Positions 38,647 to 47,716 of a DNA stretch of 64,000 nt are shown here, in pieces (the first letter of the stretch is position 1; the number at the start of each line of letters is the position of its first letter). Source of the DNA: Psychrobacter sp. P11F6 (GTDB lineage: Bacteria; Pseudomonadota; Gammaproteobacteria; Pseudomonadales; Moraxellaceae); assembly GCF_001435295.1 (NCBI RefSeq), contig NZ_CM003594.1, positions 1,054,001 through 1,118,000 of the forward strand, in the 5' to 3' direction. The notes beneath the pieces were generated by a model, which worked only from the letters and a program-made list of their open reading frames with translations, ran no database searches and had not been told where the DNA came from. The translations under genes and the position numbers were made by a program.

Positions 38647-38967
38647 TTAAACGGTAAAAGACTCGCCGCAACCACATTCGCCTTTTTGATTGGGATTGGT
38701 GAACTTAAAGCCTTCGTTAAGACCTTCTTTTTCGTAGTCCATCAACAAACCATCTAAATACACCAAACTTTTAGGATCAATAAAGATGTTAACGCCGCGG
38801 CTTTCGTAACGCGTGTCATTTTCATCAGGGGTATCTACAAACTCTAAAACGTAAGCTAAGCCTGAGCAACCCGCGGTACGGATACCCACTCGAATACCTT
38901 CGCCTTTGCCGCGATTGTCCAAAAAGTCTCGAACATGCTGAGCGGCGCGTTCTGTCATTTCAATCAT
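38647..38967 (-). CDS. iscA: Iron-sulfur cluster assembly protein IscA
   Basis: A 106-residue A-type carrier. The three ligand cysteines are C34 (TAGCSGLAY), C98 and C100 (GECGCGESF). Start choice: ATG at 38967 has GGGAG five bases upstream; the in-frame ATG 12 bases earlier overlaps that site. Length equals the usual 107. It is separated from iscU by 248 bases that hold a terminator-like hairpin, unlike the tight iscU-iscA spacing seen in many bacteria. Confidence 0.96.
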   Translation of the reverse strand: MIEMTERAAQHVRDFLDNRGKGEGIRVGIRTAGCSGLAYVLEFVDTPDENDTRYESRGVNIFIDPKSLVYLDGLLMDYEKEGLNEGFKFTNPNQKGECGCGESFTV

Positions 38968-39087
38968 GCCAACTCCCATTGACTATCAATGATAAATATC
39001 AATCAAAAAAATCTGTATAAACTGGCAATGAAAATAGCGCACTTGCCAAAAAAATCTTAATAACGACCAGTTAAGAATCACTAGAAA

Positions 39088-39130
39088 ATAAAAGGTGACA
39101 ATTACATTAGCGTTATTGTCACCTTTTTAG
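39088..39130 (-). terminator. Terminator-like hairpin inside the isc operon (iscU-iscA)
   Basis: Stem of 12 or more bases, AAAGGTGACAAT with ATTGTCACCTTT, flanked by A and T tracts on both sides, with a 12-base loop. On the minus strand it lies about 90 bases after the iscU stop. A second smaller hairpin with AAGTAC...GTACTT arms sits at ~39162-39188. Together they could attenuate transcription into iscA-hscBA-fdx. Confidence 0.7.
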
Positions 39131-39215
39131 CGTTAGTAGCTGTTCAATACATCGACTACTAAAGTACGGCCATTAAGACCGTGTACTTAGAAGTACAATA
39201 CTTACGCTAATAGGT

Positions 39216-39626
39216 TTAGCTAGCCGCTTCTTCTGTCTCTACTGCTGCGCTATGCTTACCTTTATAGTCGCTAATAGCGGCTTTAATGGCGTCTTCAGCA
39301 AGTACAGAGCAATGCACTTTTACTGGTGGTAAGGCCAACTCTTTCGCGATATCGTTGTTTTTGATTTCGCCCGCTTGATCCAAGCTTTTGCCTTTTAGCC
39401 ACTCAGTCACGAGCGAGCTTGAAGCAATGGCTGAACCACAGCCATAAGTTTTAAAGCGTGCATCTTCAATGATGCCGTTATCATCAACTTGAATTTGTAG
39501 GCGCATTACATCGCCACAAGCTGGGGCACCAACCATACCAGTACCAACGTTTTTGGCATTTTTATCAAGATTGCCGACGTTGCGTGGATTTTCGTAATGA
39601 TCAATAACTTGGTCACTATAGGCCAT
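39216..39626 (-). CDS. iscU: Fe-S cluster scaffold protein IscU
   Basis: A 136-residue scaffold on which IscS-derived sulfur and iron form a 2Fe-2S cluster. Ligand cysteines are C37 (APACGDVM, with D39), C63 (YGCGSAIASSSL) and C106 (KVHCSVLAED). The HscA recognition motif LPPVK is at 99-103. Length is slightly above E. coli (128), with a polar E/A-rich tail. ATG has AGGAG eight bases upstream. The gap from iscS is 198 bases and contains a short tandem repeat. Confidence 0.97.
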   Translation of the reverse strand: MAYSDQVIDHYENPRNVGNLDKNAKNVGTGMVGAPACGDVMRLQIQVDDNGIIEDARFKTYGCGSAIASSSLVTEWLKGKSLDQAGEIKNNDIAKELALPPVKVHCSVLAEDAIKAAISDYKGKHSAAVETEEAAS

Positions 39627-39720
39627 GGGGTTTTCTCCTAGTTAGATGATGAGTAGTCAATTACTGACTTTAAATGTCTAACTACTCATCGATAATTGGG
39701 GTCAAACATTTAGTTAATAG

Positions 39721-39765
39721 AAACGGTATTTATAAAAACGGTATTTATAAAAACTGGATTTATAA
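39721..39765. repeat. Three 15-bp direct repeats in the iscS-iscU spacer
   Basis: The unit AAACGGTATTTATAA occurs twice exactly (39721-39735, 39736-39750) and a third time with two changes (39751-39765). It is non-coding on the operon strand and lies about 95 bases before the iscU start. Confidence 0.9.
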
Positions 39766-39824
39766 GTGTCTGATCAATCGTATAATGGTTCTGTTTGATA
39801 ACTGTGTCGTTGCTTTCGGTAATT

Positions 39825-41051
39825 TTAGTGCTCAGCCCATTCGACTGAATCTAAATCAACACCTTCTTGGTACATATCCCAAAGTGGTGATAAGGCACGT
39901 AATTTATCGACCGCTTCATGCATTTGTTTGATGACAGTATCGATGTCTGCTTCAGTGGTATAACGACCAAAGCTGAAACGAATTGAGCTGTGTGCTAATT
40001 CATCTGGGCGACCAATAGCGCGTAATACATATGATGGCTCAAGCGTCGCTGATGTACAGGCTGAACCTGATGATACAGCTAAATCTTTAAGTGACATCAT
40101 GAGAGACTCGCCCTCAACGAAGTTGAAGCTGATGTTTACAATGTTAGGCACGCTGTGCTCAAGATCACCATTTAGGTAGATCTCTTCGATATCTTGTAGA
40201 CCGTCCCACAGTTTTTGGCGTAGCTTGGCTGCATGTGCATGGTCTTCTTCATAACGCTCATTGGCTAAAGCAAATGCTGCTCCAAGACCAACGATTTGAT
40301 GCGTCGGTAATGTACCTGAACGCATACCGCGCTCATGACCACCGCCATGCTGCTCTGCTTTCAAACGGATACGTGGCTTACGACGAACAAATAATGCGCC
40401 AATACCTTTAGGGCCGTAGGCTTTGTGACCTGAGAAGCTCATCAAATCGATCTTCGTGGTTTCAAGGTCAATCAATACTTTACCAACAGATTGTGCGCCA
40501 TCGACGTGGAAGACCACACCCGCTTCACGAGTGATTTCACCAATGGCAGCGACATCAGTAATCGTACCAAGCTCATTGTTCACCATCATGAGTGATACTA
40601 AGATAGTATCGTCACGTAATGCTTCTTTAACTTGCTCTGGTAAGATTAGCCCAGTGCTTGGCTGTGGCTCAAGATAAGTAATCTCAAAACCTTCTTGCTC
40701 AAGCTCACGGCACGTATCTAATACGGCTTTATGTTCGATTTTGCTGGTAATGATGTGCTTACCACGAGATTGATAAAAGTGCGCTGCACCTTTAATGGCT
40801 AGGTTGTCTGATTCTGTTGCACCAGAGGTAAAGACGATTTCGCGTGGATCAGCATTAATGACTTCAGCCACTTGTTGACGCGCTGTTTCTACCGCTTCTT
40901 CTGCTTGCCAGCCATAGCCATGCGAGCGCGAGGCTGGATTACCAAAGATGCCATCTACTGTCAGATACTCGCTCATCTTAGCAGCTACTGATTTTGCAAC
41001 TGGGGTAGTGGCGGCATAATCTAAGTATATAAGGTTGTTATGTTGGCTCAT
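39825..41051 (-). CDS. iscS: Cysteine desulfurase IscS
   Basis: A 408-residue PLP enzyme that takes sulfur from cysteine and passes it to IscU and to tRNA-thiolation partners. It opens with [15 protein letters not shown]. The PLP lysine is in [12 protein letters not shown] and the active-site cysteine is in [21 protein letters not shown]. The C-terminus is [22 protein letters not shown], typical of IscS. Start choice: ATG at 41051 overlaps the iscR stop as ATGA, so the two genes are translationally coupled; the frame stays open further upstream but that stretch is iscR sequence in another frame. Confidence 0.97.
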   Translation of the reverse strand: MSQHNNLIYLDYAATTPVAKSVAAKMSEYLTVDGIFGNPASRSHGYGWQAEEAVETARQQVAEVINADPREIVFTSGATESDNLAIKGAAHFYQSRGKHIITSKIEHKAVLDTCRELEQEGFEITYLEPQPSTGLILPEQVKEALRDDTILVSLMMVNNELGTITDVAAIGEITREAGVVFHVDGAQSVGKVLIDLETTKIDLMSFSGHKAYGPKGIGALFVRRKPRIRLKAEQHGGGHERGMRSGTLPTHQIVGLGAAFALANERYEEDHAHAAKLRQKLWDGLQDIEEIYLNGDLEHSVPNIVNISFNFVEGESLMMSLKDLAVSSGSACTSATLEPSYVLRAIGRPDELAHSSIRFSFGRYTTEADIDTVIKQMHEAVDKLRALSPLWDMYQEGVDLDSVEWAEH

Positions 41052-41557
41052 GCTGGGTTTGCCTCGCTGTTCGATAGGGTAATAGTGTTGATATCTTTTA
41101 TGGAAATCTCTTTGGTAGAGCTGTGCTGACGCTCTGACACTGACTGCACATTTTCCATGTCTAATAATTGCGCTAATGTTATATTTTTCAAGTACTGTTC
41201 GATATGATTGGACAGTGCACACCATAAATCATGGGTTAAGCACATTGTACCACCTTGACAGTCGCCACGTCCTTCGCACTGCATCGCATTAACCGACTCA
41301 TCGACGGCAGATATGATGCTCATGACATCTATTTCATGCAACGGTTTAGCTAGATGATAGCCGCCTGCTGCACCTCGGATGCTAGTGACTAGACCACGCT
41401 TACGAAGTTTGGAAAACAGTTGTTCAAGGTAAGAGATAGAAATCGATTGCCGCTTGGCGATATCAGATAAGGAGACTGCAGTGTCTTGTTGGCTGGTTTG
41501 TAATGCCAAATCCAGTAACGCAGTAACGGCATATCTGCCTCGAGTAGTCAAACGCAT
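41048..41557 (-). CDS. iscR: Fe-S cluster-responsive regulator IscR
   Basis: A 169-residue Rrf2-family regulator and first gene of the isc operon. The winged-helix N-terminus is [19 protein letters not shown], with the recognition helix in [16 protein letters not shown]. The 2Fe-2S ligands C94, C100 and C106 plus H109 are all present. Holo-IscR represses its own operon in other gammaproteobacteria. ATG has GGAG about seven bases upstream. The upstream region contains a type 1 IscR site over the promoter. Confidence 0.97.
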   Translation of the reverse strand: MRLTTRGRYAVTALLDLALQTSQQDTAVSLSDIAKRQSISISYLEQLFSKLRKRGLVTSIRGAAGGYHLAKPLHEIDVMSIISAVDESVNAMQCEGRGDCQGGTMCLTHDLWCALSNHIEQYLKNITLAQLLDMENVQSVSERQHSSTKEISIKDINTITLSNSEANPA

Positions 41558-41733
41558 GTGTTATCTCCAAACTTTTAAGTCATTTTTATTTAACAACGAC
41601 CTTAGCAAAATGATAGTGGTGGCAGCTTGTAGCGCAATATGAAAGCTACTGATGGAATCACATAACCGCTAAGTTGTGTCTTATCGTTATTAAACAGCAG
41701 ATGATTAACCCGATGTGTGCAACGATTAAGCCA

Positions 41734-41767
41734 ATTATACTTAATCCTGAGTAATTTAGTCAAGATT
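41734..41767 (-). promoter_or_regulatory. isc operon promoter with IscR type 1 operator
   Basis: On the minus strand TTGACT (41758-41763), an 18-base spacer and TATAAT (41734-41739) form a near-consensus promoter. The 25 bases at 41743-41767 match the E. coli type 1 IscR consensus at about 20 positions, covering the -35 box. This fits autorepression. The leader to iscR is about 170 bases. Confidence 0.85.
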
Positions 41768-41937
41768 AAAGTGTGGTTGAATGGTTAATCGAGCTTATCA
41801 CTATGATTGATAAAAACAATGGTATTAAAAGGAGGGGGTATAAGATTGAGAGCATTGATTCCTAGCATTTTTGAAATACTAAAATACAGTCTTGAGGTTT
41901 GAGTCAGGCATTTTTTTAACTTCTATCAATTATATTA

Positions 41938-42059
41938 GGGCGTGCTGAATGTTCAATACGCCCCAGTCATCTAAGCGCTTAATATCCTAAGCGTTTAAGT
42001 ATGCCTTCATCGACATCAAACGCACTTGGTAAAGTAAGCAGCCTTTCATTGTTAAGCTG
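41938..42059 (-). pseudogene. Possible gene remnant followed by an imperfect palindrome
   Basis: On the minus strand a 26-codon open stretch (42059 down to 41982, stop at 41979-41981) reads like the tail of a real protein, ending LLTLPSAFDVDEGILKRLGY. It has no start codon and is cut off upstream by a stop. Just after it lies a 26-base imperfect palindrome (41938-41963, GGGCGT...ACGCCC arms) whose outer bases TAGGGCGTG resemble the ends of the dispersed repeat. I do not recognise the protein. It may be a deletion relic or chance. Confidence 0.3.
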
Positions 42060-42085
42060 TCATTGATAAGTCGTCGTTGGCGAAA

Positions 42086-42730
42086 TTAATTCATTAATAG
42101 CGCAATAATGGCTGCGATCATAATGACAAGCGCAGCCACGGTGACGATTATCAGGGTTTTCTGTTTGCTCTGTAACTCTTTAACCGTGATTTCAAGCTCA
42201 CGGTTTTTAATAGTCAAGGTGTTTATTTGGGTTTGTTGCTCTTTGATGCGTAATTTATAGCTGTCCTTTTTGTCAGCCATTTCAGCTTCAGTAGGCTTGG
42301 TCTTACCTTTGCCACCTTTTATCTTTTTAATAAGACCTTGAATTAAGCTGCCAAGACCGAGCTGCATAATAAACTGCTTGACCAACTGTACTTGAACAGA
42401 CTCACCGCGCATTTGTAGTTTTTCGGTGGTTTCGCTGTCATGAGTGGTGATCGCATTGATCACTTGGATGCTATAAGCATTAATGATGACGTCAGGTTCG
42501 CTGCGGTCAATAGGTAACTCTGCGTCTAATAATACGCCTTTGGTGCTAAAAGTGGCAAACACTTCAACATGCGGTAGATACAAGCGTAGCGCCACGACAG
42601 TACCTTGCTTGGCAAGTGGGTAAGCGGCTTTACGTAGTTCGGGATCTAAACGTAACAATAGTGTCAGCGCCGACTCGATGAACACCAGAATGATATTAAG
42701 AAAAGAGTGAGACAACGTAGAACGCTTCAT
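42086..42730 (-). CDS. SCP2/UbiJ-like membrane-anchored protein
   Basis: A 214-residue protein. Residues ~10-140 resemble the SCP2-type lipid-binding fold of UbiJ, the accessory factor of aerobic ubiquinone synthesis: ALTLLLRLDPELRKAAYPLA, then an amphipathic strand set, DVIINAYSIQVINAI and LQMRGESVQVQLVKQF. A K/G-rich linker, a coiled coil (~155-190, EQQTQINTLTIKNRELEITV) and a C-terminal transmembrane helix (LIIVTVAALVIMIAAIIALL) follow; this tail anchor is not part of classical UbiJ. No ubi genes are adjacent. ATG at 42730 has a weak CGGA upstream; the frame is open 45 bases further. Function is inferred and moderate in certainty. Confidence 0.65.
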   Translation of the reverse strand: MKRSTLSHSFLNIILVFIESALTLLLRLDPELRKAAYPLAKQGTVVALRLYLPHVEVFATFSTKGVLLDAELPIDRSEPDVIINAYSIQVINAITTHDSETTEKLQMRGESVQVQLVKQFIMQLGLGSLIQGLIKKIKGGKGKTKPTEAEMADKKDSYKLRIKEQQTQINTLTIKNRELEITVKELQSKQKTLIIVTVAALVIMIAAIIALLMN

Positions 42731-43173
42731 GTAAATAATCCGTTTTATATTTGGCAAATTAGAGGCAAAAGACAAACAAGAGTCAAAATTGACCCAAAAG
42801 GTGCAGTGATATTTTGCTTATAGTAACGCCTTTATAATAAAAAGTAACGCTAGTTTCTGTCAGTTGGAAAATTATTACTTTACAATTTGGTAATCAACAA
42901 GGACACAGATATTTATGACTGGCGATGCCTCAGTATGAGATGACATCTCTTTGAACGATAAGGCATTATAGAGGTTGACTCGCTAAGTCGAAGTTAGGAA
43001 AAGCCAAGGTTACTAGCGGTTATAACAGTTGCAGAGGCTTTGCGTAACATTGAGTGTCAAATACGTAGTACAGTAGGCAAAAATATGTAAAATCGCTTGC
43101 GCTCCTTATGCTGCCTTGATATAAAGACGATAACAAAGCGAAACCTGTTAATACGCCAGTCAGGCAGTTTTTA

Positions 43174-43202
43174 TTGCTTAAATGCTATGAGAGCGTTACA
43201 AT
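43174..43202 (+). promoter_or_regulatory. hupB promoter
   Basis: TTGCTT (43174-43179), a 17-base spacer and TACAAT (43197-43202), about 48 bases before the hupB ATG. The rest of the 519-bp gap back to 42731 holds no gene I can see, only a 12-base palindrome GTCAAAATTGAC at 42782-42793. Confidence 0.65.
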
Positions 43203-43249
43203 GCTTGGCGTGAGCGTTTATTATCCCCCTTAAACTTGAAGGAAATTTT

Positions 43250-43522
43250 ATGAATAAGTCAGAATTAATTGATAGCATCACAGACAAAAGTGGCCTAAAC
43301 AAAACCCAAGCTGGCGATGCATTGAATGCTGTTATGGAAAGTGTTGGTGAAGCGCTAGAAGCTGGCGATAGCATCTCATTGGTTGGTTTTGGTACTTTCA
43401 GCGTAAAAGACCGTAAAGCACGTACTGGCCGTAACCCTAAGACGGGTGAAGAGCTTAGCATTCCAGCAAGTAAAGTACCAAGCTTTAAAGCGGGTAAAAA
43501 CTTAAAAGAGCGTTTAAACTAA
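43250..43522 (+). CDS. hupB: DNA-binding protein HU-beta
   Basis: A 90-residue nucleoid protein that bends and compacts DNA. It opens with MNKSELIDSITDKSGLNKTQ and carries GFGTFSVKDRKARTGRNPKT, the HU/IHF signature with the intercalating proline. Position and sequence fit HU rather than IHF. ATG has AAGGAAA upstream. In many gammaproteobacteria hupB precedes ppiD, as here; a terminator lies between them. Confidence 0.97.
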   Translation: MNKSELIDSITDKSGLNKTQAGDALNAVMESVGEALEAGDSISLVGFGTFSVKDRKARTGRNPKTGEELSIPASKVPSFKAGKNLKERLN

Positions 43523-43639
43523 GCCGTTTTATTAAAAATGGATGCTGTATAACGACGTGATATACGAATCAACACAGCATTTACTTAGTAAAGCATTATA
43601 TGGTTTATAGCATGGCTGAAAAGTCATAATATGAATCAT

Positions 43640-43670
43640 AAAAAAGCACCTAGATATTAGGTGCTTTTTT
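43640..43670 (+). terminator. Terminator after hupB
   Basis: Twelve-base stem AAAAAAGCACCT (43640-43651) with AGGTGCTTTTTT (43659-43670), seven-base loop. The 235 bases from here to ppiD are AT-rich with no gene seen. Confidence 0.9.
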
Positions 43671-43905
43671 TATCGCTATAGTTTGTATCATACCACGTGA
43701 ATATTTTGAGTCTGCATCAAAAATCACGTATCATAGGGCGCGCGATAGATGCGTTGTTTAAATAAGGCCGTTTTACTCAGTCTTATTGTTCTATATCAAA
43801 TTCACACGTTCTTATTCTTACCATTGCCTGCTTAGATAGCATTGATATTAATAGTAATATTACAATGGTTTTTCATCAATATAGGTTTATAAAGCAGAGA
43901 TAACT

Positions 43906-45780
43906 ATGGATAAATTGCGCGATTTCTTAAAAAGCTGGCCAGGTCGCATTTTATTGATTTTATGCCTATCGCCGCTCGCTCTATTGGGTGTCGAAAGCTA
44001 TTTTGGAGGCGGGGTCGATCCCAACCAAGTCGCTCAGGTGGGTGAAGCAAGCGTAGGGTTGTCCGAGTATCAGACTGCCGTAAATAACCGTCGTACTGAA
44101 ATACTAGAACAAGTTGATGATGCCAGTCTATTAAATGAAGATGTATTGCACGAGCAGGTGCTCAAAGGTCTCATTGATCGTACGCTATTGGAGCAGCAAG
44201 CGGGCAAGCTTGGTATGACAGTCTCTGATGACACGATTAATCGTCTATTGCGTGAAGAAGAAATTTTTAAGGACGCAGAAGGTAATTTTTCTAACGATCA
44301 ATTTTCAAATTTCTTGCGCCAGCGCGGCATGACTAAAGATCAGCTATTTGCTGAGTTTCGTAACCAATTAAGCCTCGACCAGCTCAATGCAAGTATTGTT
44401 GGCACGGCAGTATATCCCATGCAAGCGGTCAGTCAATTGATTGACTTACAACTTGAGTCGCGCAATATCTGGCTGCATCGATTTAATTGGCAAGACTATG
44501 TAGATCAGGTCAAGTTAAGCAAAGGCGATATACAAGCCTATTATGATGCCAATAAAGACACACTAAAAAGTGCGGCGATGGTAGATTTGGCATATTTGCA
44601 ATTAAGTCCTAAAACCATTCAAGTGAATGAAGTTACGGAAGAGGATTTGCAGCAGCAATATGAAGCTTATAAGCAAGGGCTAGCGGTCGTCGATGAACGC
44701 AAAATCAGTCAAATCCTATTAACGGGTAAAGACGCGAAGACCAGAGCGACTAAAATCAAAGCCCGCTTGGATAAAGGTGAGTCTTTTGCCGCATTGGCTA
44801 AAACTGAGTCAGATGATCCATCAGGAGCAACAGGTGGCGATATTGGTACCTTTAATCCCTCTGTGTTTGGCAATGATGCCGCAGCGGTTGAGCAGGCTTT
44901 AGAAGGCTTAAGTGTGGGTGATGTAACAGCACCTATTAAGACTAGCTTTGGCTACCAGATATTTACCGTAACCGAAGATAACGGTAGTAAAATCCCAAGC
45001 CTAGAAAGCATGCGTGCAGAGCTGACAGCAAAAGCCAAAGAATATAAGCGTCAAGAAATCTATGCAGATAAAGTAACAGCGATTAATGACTTGGCAGCAG
45101 ATGGCTTTAGCATCGAAGATATTGCTCAGCAAGAGAACGTAACGCTAAAACGTATCAAGGATTATCGTAAAGAAAACAACAAATCGGAGTTATCACAACC
45201 AGCAGTGATTAAGCAGGCTTTTGATGAGTTTACCATTCAAGATCAGGCAGTAACCGCAGGTATCGAAGTCGGTAACGGGACGGTATGGGTGCAGCCAAGC
45301 AACTATCGTCCTACGAAAACGCTTAGCTTAGCTGCTGCTACACCAAAAATCACTCAGATATTACGTCAAGAAAAGGCCACGGCATTGGCGCTAAAAGAGG
45401 CGAAGAAACTAGCCGCTGGTATTAAAACGCCTGCTGATATCAATAAACAGCCAGTACGTTTTCAATCATTAGGTGAAGTGAATCGCCAAACCACTCTATT
45501 GACAGAGAAAGAGCGCGGATTGGCCTTTAGTCAGCAAGCAGCTAATAATGGCGTCGTTGCTATTGCCAGTGAGACTGAGATGGGCGCGACTTTGTTGGTC
45601 GGTGATCGTATTAAAACAGAGGAGCAGTCGCCATTATCTGATGTGCAAAGAGCACAAACAGCTGCCATCATTCGTGATAACTTGGGGCAAGATCAGCTAC
45701 AAGATTACTTGGATTATCTACGTTTGGTGTATAAAGTTGAAATTAATGACGCCAATATAGCAAACGCGCAAGGGCGTTAG
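43906..45780 (+). CDS. ppiD: Periplasmic folding chaperone PpiD (SurA N-terminal / PPIC domains)
   Basis: A 624-residue inner-membrane-anchored periplasmic chaperone linked to the Sec translocon. It opens with MDKLRDFLKSWPGRILLILC, giving one transmembrane anchor at ~13-30. A SurA-like N-terminal region (GLIDRTLLEQQAGKLGMTVS) spans ~40-180. A parvulin PPIC domain at ~262-355 has KISQILLTGKDA, SDDPSGATGGDIGTF and SFGYQIFTV. The C-terminal half is helical. Length matches E. coli PpiD (623). hupB upstream is the conserved neighbour. Confidence 0.95.
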   Translation: MDKLRDFLKSWPGRILLILCLSPLALLGVESYFGGGVDPNQVAQVGEASVGLSEYQTAVNNRRTEILEQVDDASLLNEDVLHEQVLKGLIDRTLLEQQAGKLGMTVSDDTINRLLREEEIFKDAEGNFSNDQFSNFLRQRGMTKDQLFAEFRNQLSLDQLNASIVGTAVYPMQAVSQLIDLQLESRNIWLHRFNWQDYVDQVKLSKGDIQAYYDANKDTLKSAAMVDLAYLQLSPKTIQVNEVTEEDLQQQYEAYKQGLAVVDERKISQILLTGKDAKTRATKIKARLDKGESFAALAKTESDDPSGATGGDIGTFNPSVFGNDAAAVEQALEGLSVGDVTAPIKTSFGYQIFTVTEDNGSKIPSLESMRAELTAKAKEYKRQEIYADKVTAINDLAADGFSIEDIAQQENVTLKRIKDYRKENNKSELSQPAVIKQAFDEFTIQDQAVTAGIEVGNGTVWVQPSNYRPTKTLSLAAATPKITQILRQEKATALALKEAKKLAAGIKTPADINKQPVRFQSLGEVNRQTTLLTEKERGLAFSQQAANNGVVAIASETEMGATLLVGDRIKTEEQSPLSDVQRAQTAAIIRDNLGQDQLQDYLDYLRLVYKVEINDANIANAQGR

Positions 45781-45856
45781 AAGTAAAGCTATTAAGGAAA
45801 ATTTGAGATACTTACTTAGTTATTCTTTCCAAATAGTTTTCTCAAATTTTAAGCAT

Positions 45857-45886
45857 AAAAAAGCCACTGTCTACAGTGGCTTTTTT
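45857..45886. terminator. Bidirectional terminator between ppiD and purH
   Basis: Fourteen-base stem (45857-45870 with 45873-45886) with a tight loop, A-run and T-run. It serves convergent ppiD (+) and purH (-). Confidence 0.9.
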
Positions 45887-45982
45887 AATGAGTATTACTT
45901 TTATCATAAAGATTTAGCATTAATGGCGATACGAAATTCAATACTGCTATCAATGCTAATATTCAAAGTGATACGGAACAAT

Positions 45983-47563
45983 TTAATGGCGGAAATGACG
46001 CATACCAGTGAATACCATCGCGATGCCATGCTCATTTGCCGCAGCAATGGTTTCATCATCACGCATAGACCCACCTGGCTGGATAATAGCAGCAATACCG
46101 ACTTGGGCAGCGTTATCAATGCCATCACGGAAAGGGAAAAAGGCATCTGATGCCATAACAGCACCTTCAGTAGCCAATCCAGCGTGCTCTGCCTTGATAG
46201 CGGCGATACGAGCTGAGTTGACACGGCTCATTTGACCAGCACCAACACCAATAGTACGCTGACCTTTGGCATAAACAATCGCATTAGATTTGACGTATTT
46301 TGCTACATTCCAGCTGAATAATAGATCGGCGATTTGCGCTTCTGTTGGTTGTACATCAGTGACAATCTTTAAGTCATTGGCCGTAATCAAACCAAGATCT
46401 TGCTCTTGTACTAGCAGGCCACCGTTGACGCGCTTGTAGTCAAGCTGACTATCGCGTTGATCTGGCGCTGGCAGTTCGCCGCACACCAATACACGGACAT
46501 TTTTCTTAGCAGCTGTCGCTTCAAGCACACCATCTTCGATGCTTGGTGCAATAATAACCTCTACAAACTGATTGTCGATAATGGCTTTAGCCGCCGCCAA
46601 CGTCAATGGGCGGTTAAAAGCAATGATGCCGCCAAAAGAAGACTCAGGGTCAGTACTAAAAGCAGTGTTATAAGCGGTTACTTGATCGTTATCCACAGCG
46701 ACACCGCAAGGGTTGGCATGCTTAACGATAACGCAAGCAGGGGCGCTAAAGGCTTTCACACACTCAAGAGCAGCATCAGTATCGGCGATATTGTTATAAG
46801 ACAGCGCCTTGCCTTGCAGTTGCTTAGCAGTCGCTATAGAGGCTTGTTGGCTTTTTAGCGGATGGTTTTCTGTATAAAAAGCGGCGTTTTGATGTGGGTT
46901 TTCGCCGTAGCGTAGGTCTTGTACTTTTTCCAGTTGGACATTAAAGGTACGTGAGAAATTCTCAGGCTGCTGGCTTTCATTGACACGGCTACCTAAGAAA
47001 TTGGCAATCATTCCGTCATACTGTGCAGTATGCTCGAAAGCCTTAACCGCTAAGTCATAGCGCAAAGCAGGTGTCAGCTCGGTGCCATCACCTAAAGCGG
47101 CAAGTATGCGCTCATAATCTGCTGGATCAGTCACGATACCCACATGAGCGTGGTTTTTCGCCGCAGAACGCACCATCGTAGGACCACCGATGTCGATGTT
47201 TTCGATAGCATCGTTCATGGTGACATCCGCACGAGCAATGGTTTCAGCAAACGGATAAAGGTTGACGACAACCAAATCAATACGCTCAATCGCGTGCTCA
47301 CTCATTACGGCATCGTCTGTACCACGGCGTCCTAGGATGCCACCATGAATTTTAGGATGTAGCGTTTTGACACGGCCATCCATCATTTCAGGGAAACCTG
47401 TGTAATCGGATACTTCGGTCACAGCGACATTGTTTTCTGTGAGTAAACGATAAGTACCGCCAGTAGATAGTAAGCCAAAGCCTGACTTAATAAGGCCTTG
47501 GGCAAACTCAACGATATTGGATTTATCAGAGACTGACAATAGAGCAAGTGGGGTTGTACTCAT
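45983..47563 (-). CDS. purH: Bifunctional AICAR transformylase / IMP cyclohydrolase
   Basis: A 526-residue enzyme for the last two steps of IMP synthesis. The N-terminal IMP cyclohydrolase (MGS-like) domain has [47 protein letters not shown] and [16 protein letters not shown]. The C-terminal transformylase domain has [28 protein letters not shown] with the catalytic [15 protein letters not shown] and [16 protein letters not shown]. Start choice: ATG at 47563 has GGAAA upstream. A terminator-like hairpin ends only 14 bases before the start, so read-through from fis may be controlled. Confidence 0.97.
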   Translation of the reverse strand: MSTTPLALLSVSDKSNIVEFAQGLIKSGFGLLSTGGTYRLLTENNVAVTEVSDYTGFPEMMDGRVKTLHPKIHGGILGRRGTDDAVMSEHAIERIDLVVVNLYPFAETIARADVTMNDAIENIDIGGPTMVRSAAKNHAHVGIVTDPADYERILAALGDGTELTPALRYDLAVKAFEHTAQYDGMIANFLGSRVNESQQPENFSRTFNVQLEKVQDLRYGENPHQNAAFYTENHPLKSQQASIATAKQLQGKALSYNNIADTDAALECVKAFSAPACVIVKHANPCGVAVDNDQVTAYNTAFSTDPESSFGGIIAFNRPLTLAAAKAIIDNQFVEVIIAPSIEDGVLEATAAKKNVRVLVCGELPAPDQRDSQLDYKRVNGGLLVQEQDLGLITANDLKIVTDVQPTEAQIADLLFSWNVAKYVKSNAIVYAKGQRTIGVGAGQMSRVNSARIAAIKAEHAGLATEGAVMASDAFFPFRDGIDNAAQVGIAAIIQPGGSMRDDETIAAANEHGIAMVFTGMRHFRH

Positions 47564-47577
47564 AAGAAAATTTCCAT

Positions 47578-47604
47578 AAAAAAAGCCTGACGTAAACGCC
47601 TGGC
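47578..47604 (-). terminator. Terminator-like hairpin abutting the purH start
   Basis: On the minus strand GCCAGGCG-TTTA-CGTCAGGC (one mismatch, one wobble) at 47604-47585 is followed by seven T (47584-47578), and the purH ATG comes 14 bases later. It lies 112 bases after the fis stop. It could terminate fis or act as a purH attenuator. Confidence 0.65.
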
Positions 47605-47716
47605 AAGGTGACAATGACAATTGTTGCAGACAATATCATGGTGGATAGCGTCAATAACGTTAAATTGCCATACATAATGATTGGTAATAAATACAGAGAA
47701 ATGCATATAGCAGATG

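Noticed and set aside
39674..39931. Plus-strand open frame spanning the iscS-iscU spacer
   Set aside because: It is created by the 15-bp tandem repeat (a repeated NGIYK pattern), runs into the antisense of iscS and has no ribosome site.
41052..41225. N-terminal extension of IscS back to 41225
   Set aside because: This stretch is iscR coding sequence in another frame. IscS family similarity starts at the ATG at 41051, coupled to the iscR stop.
42782..42793. 12-bp palindrome GTCAAAATTGAC as an operator
   Set aside because: It is short, AT-rich and not placed over a recognisable promoter, so chance is likely.
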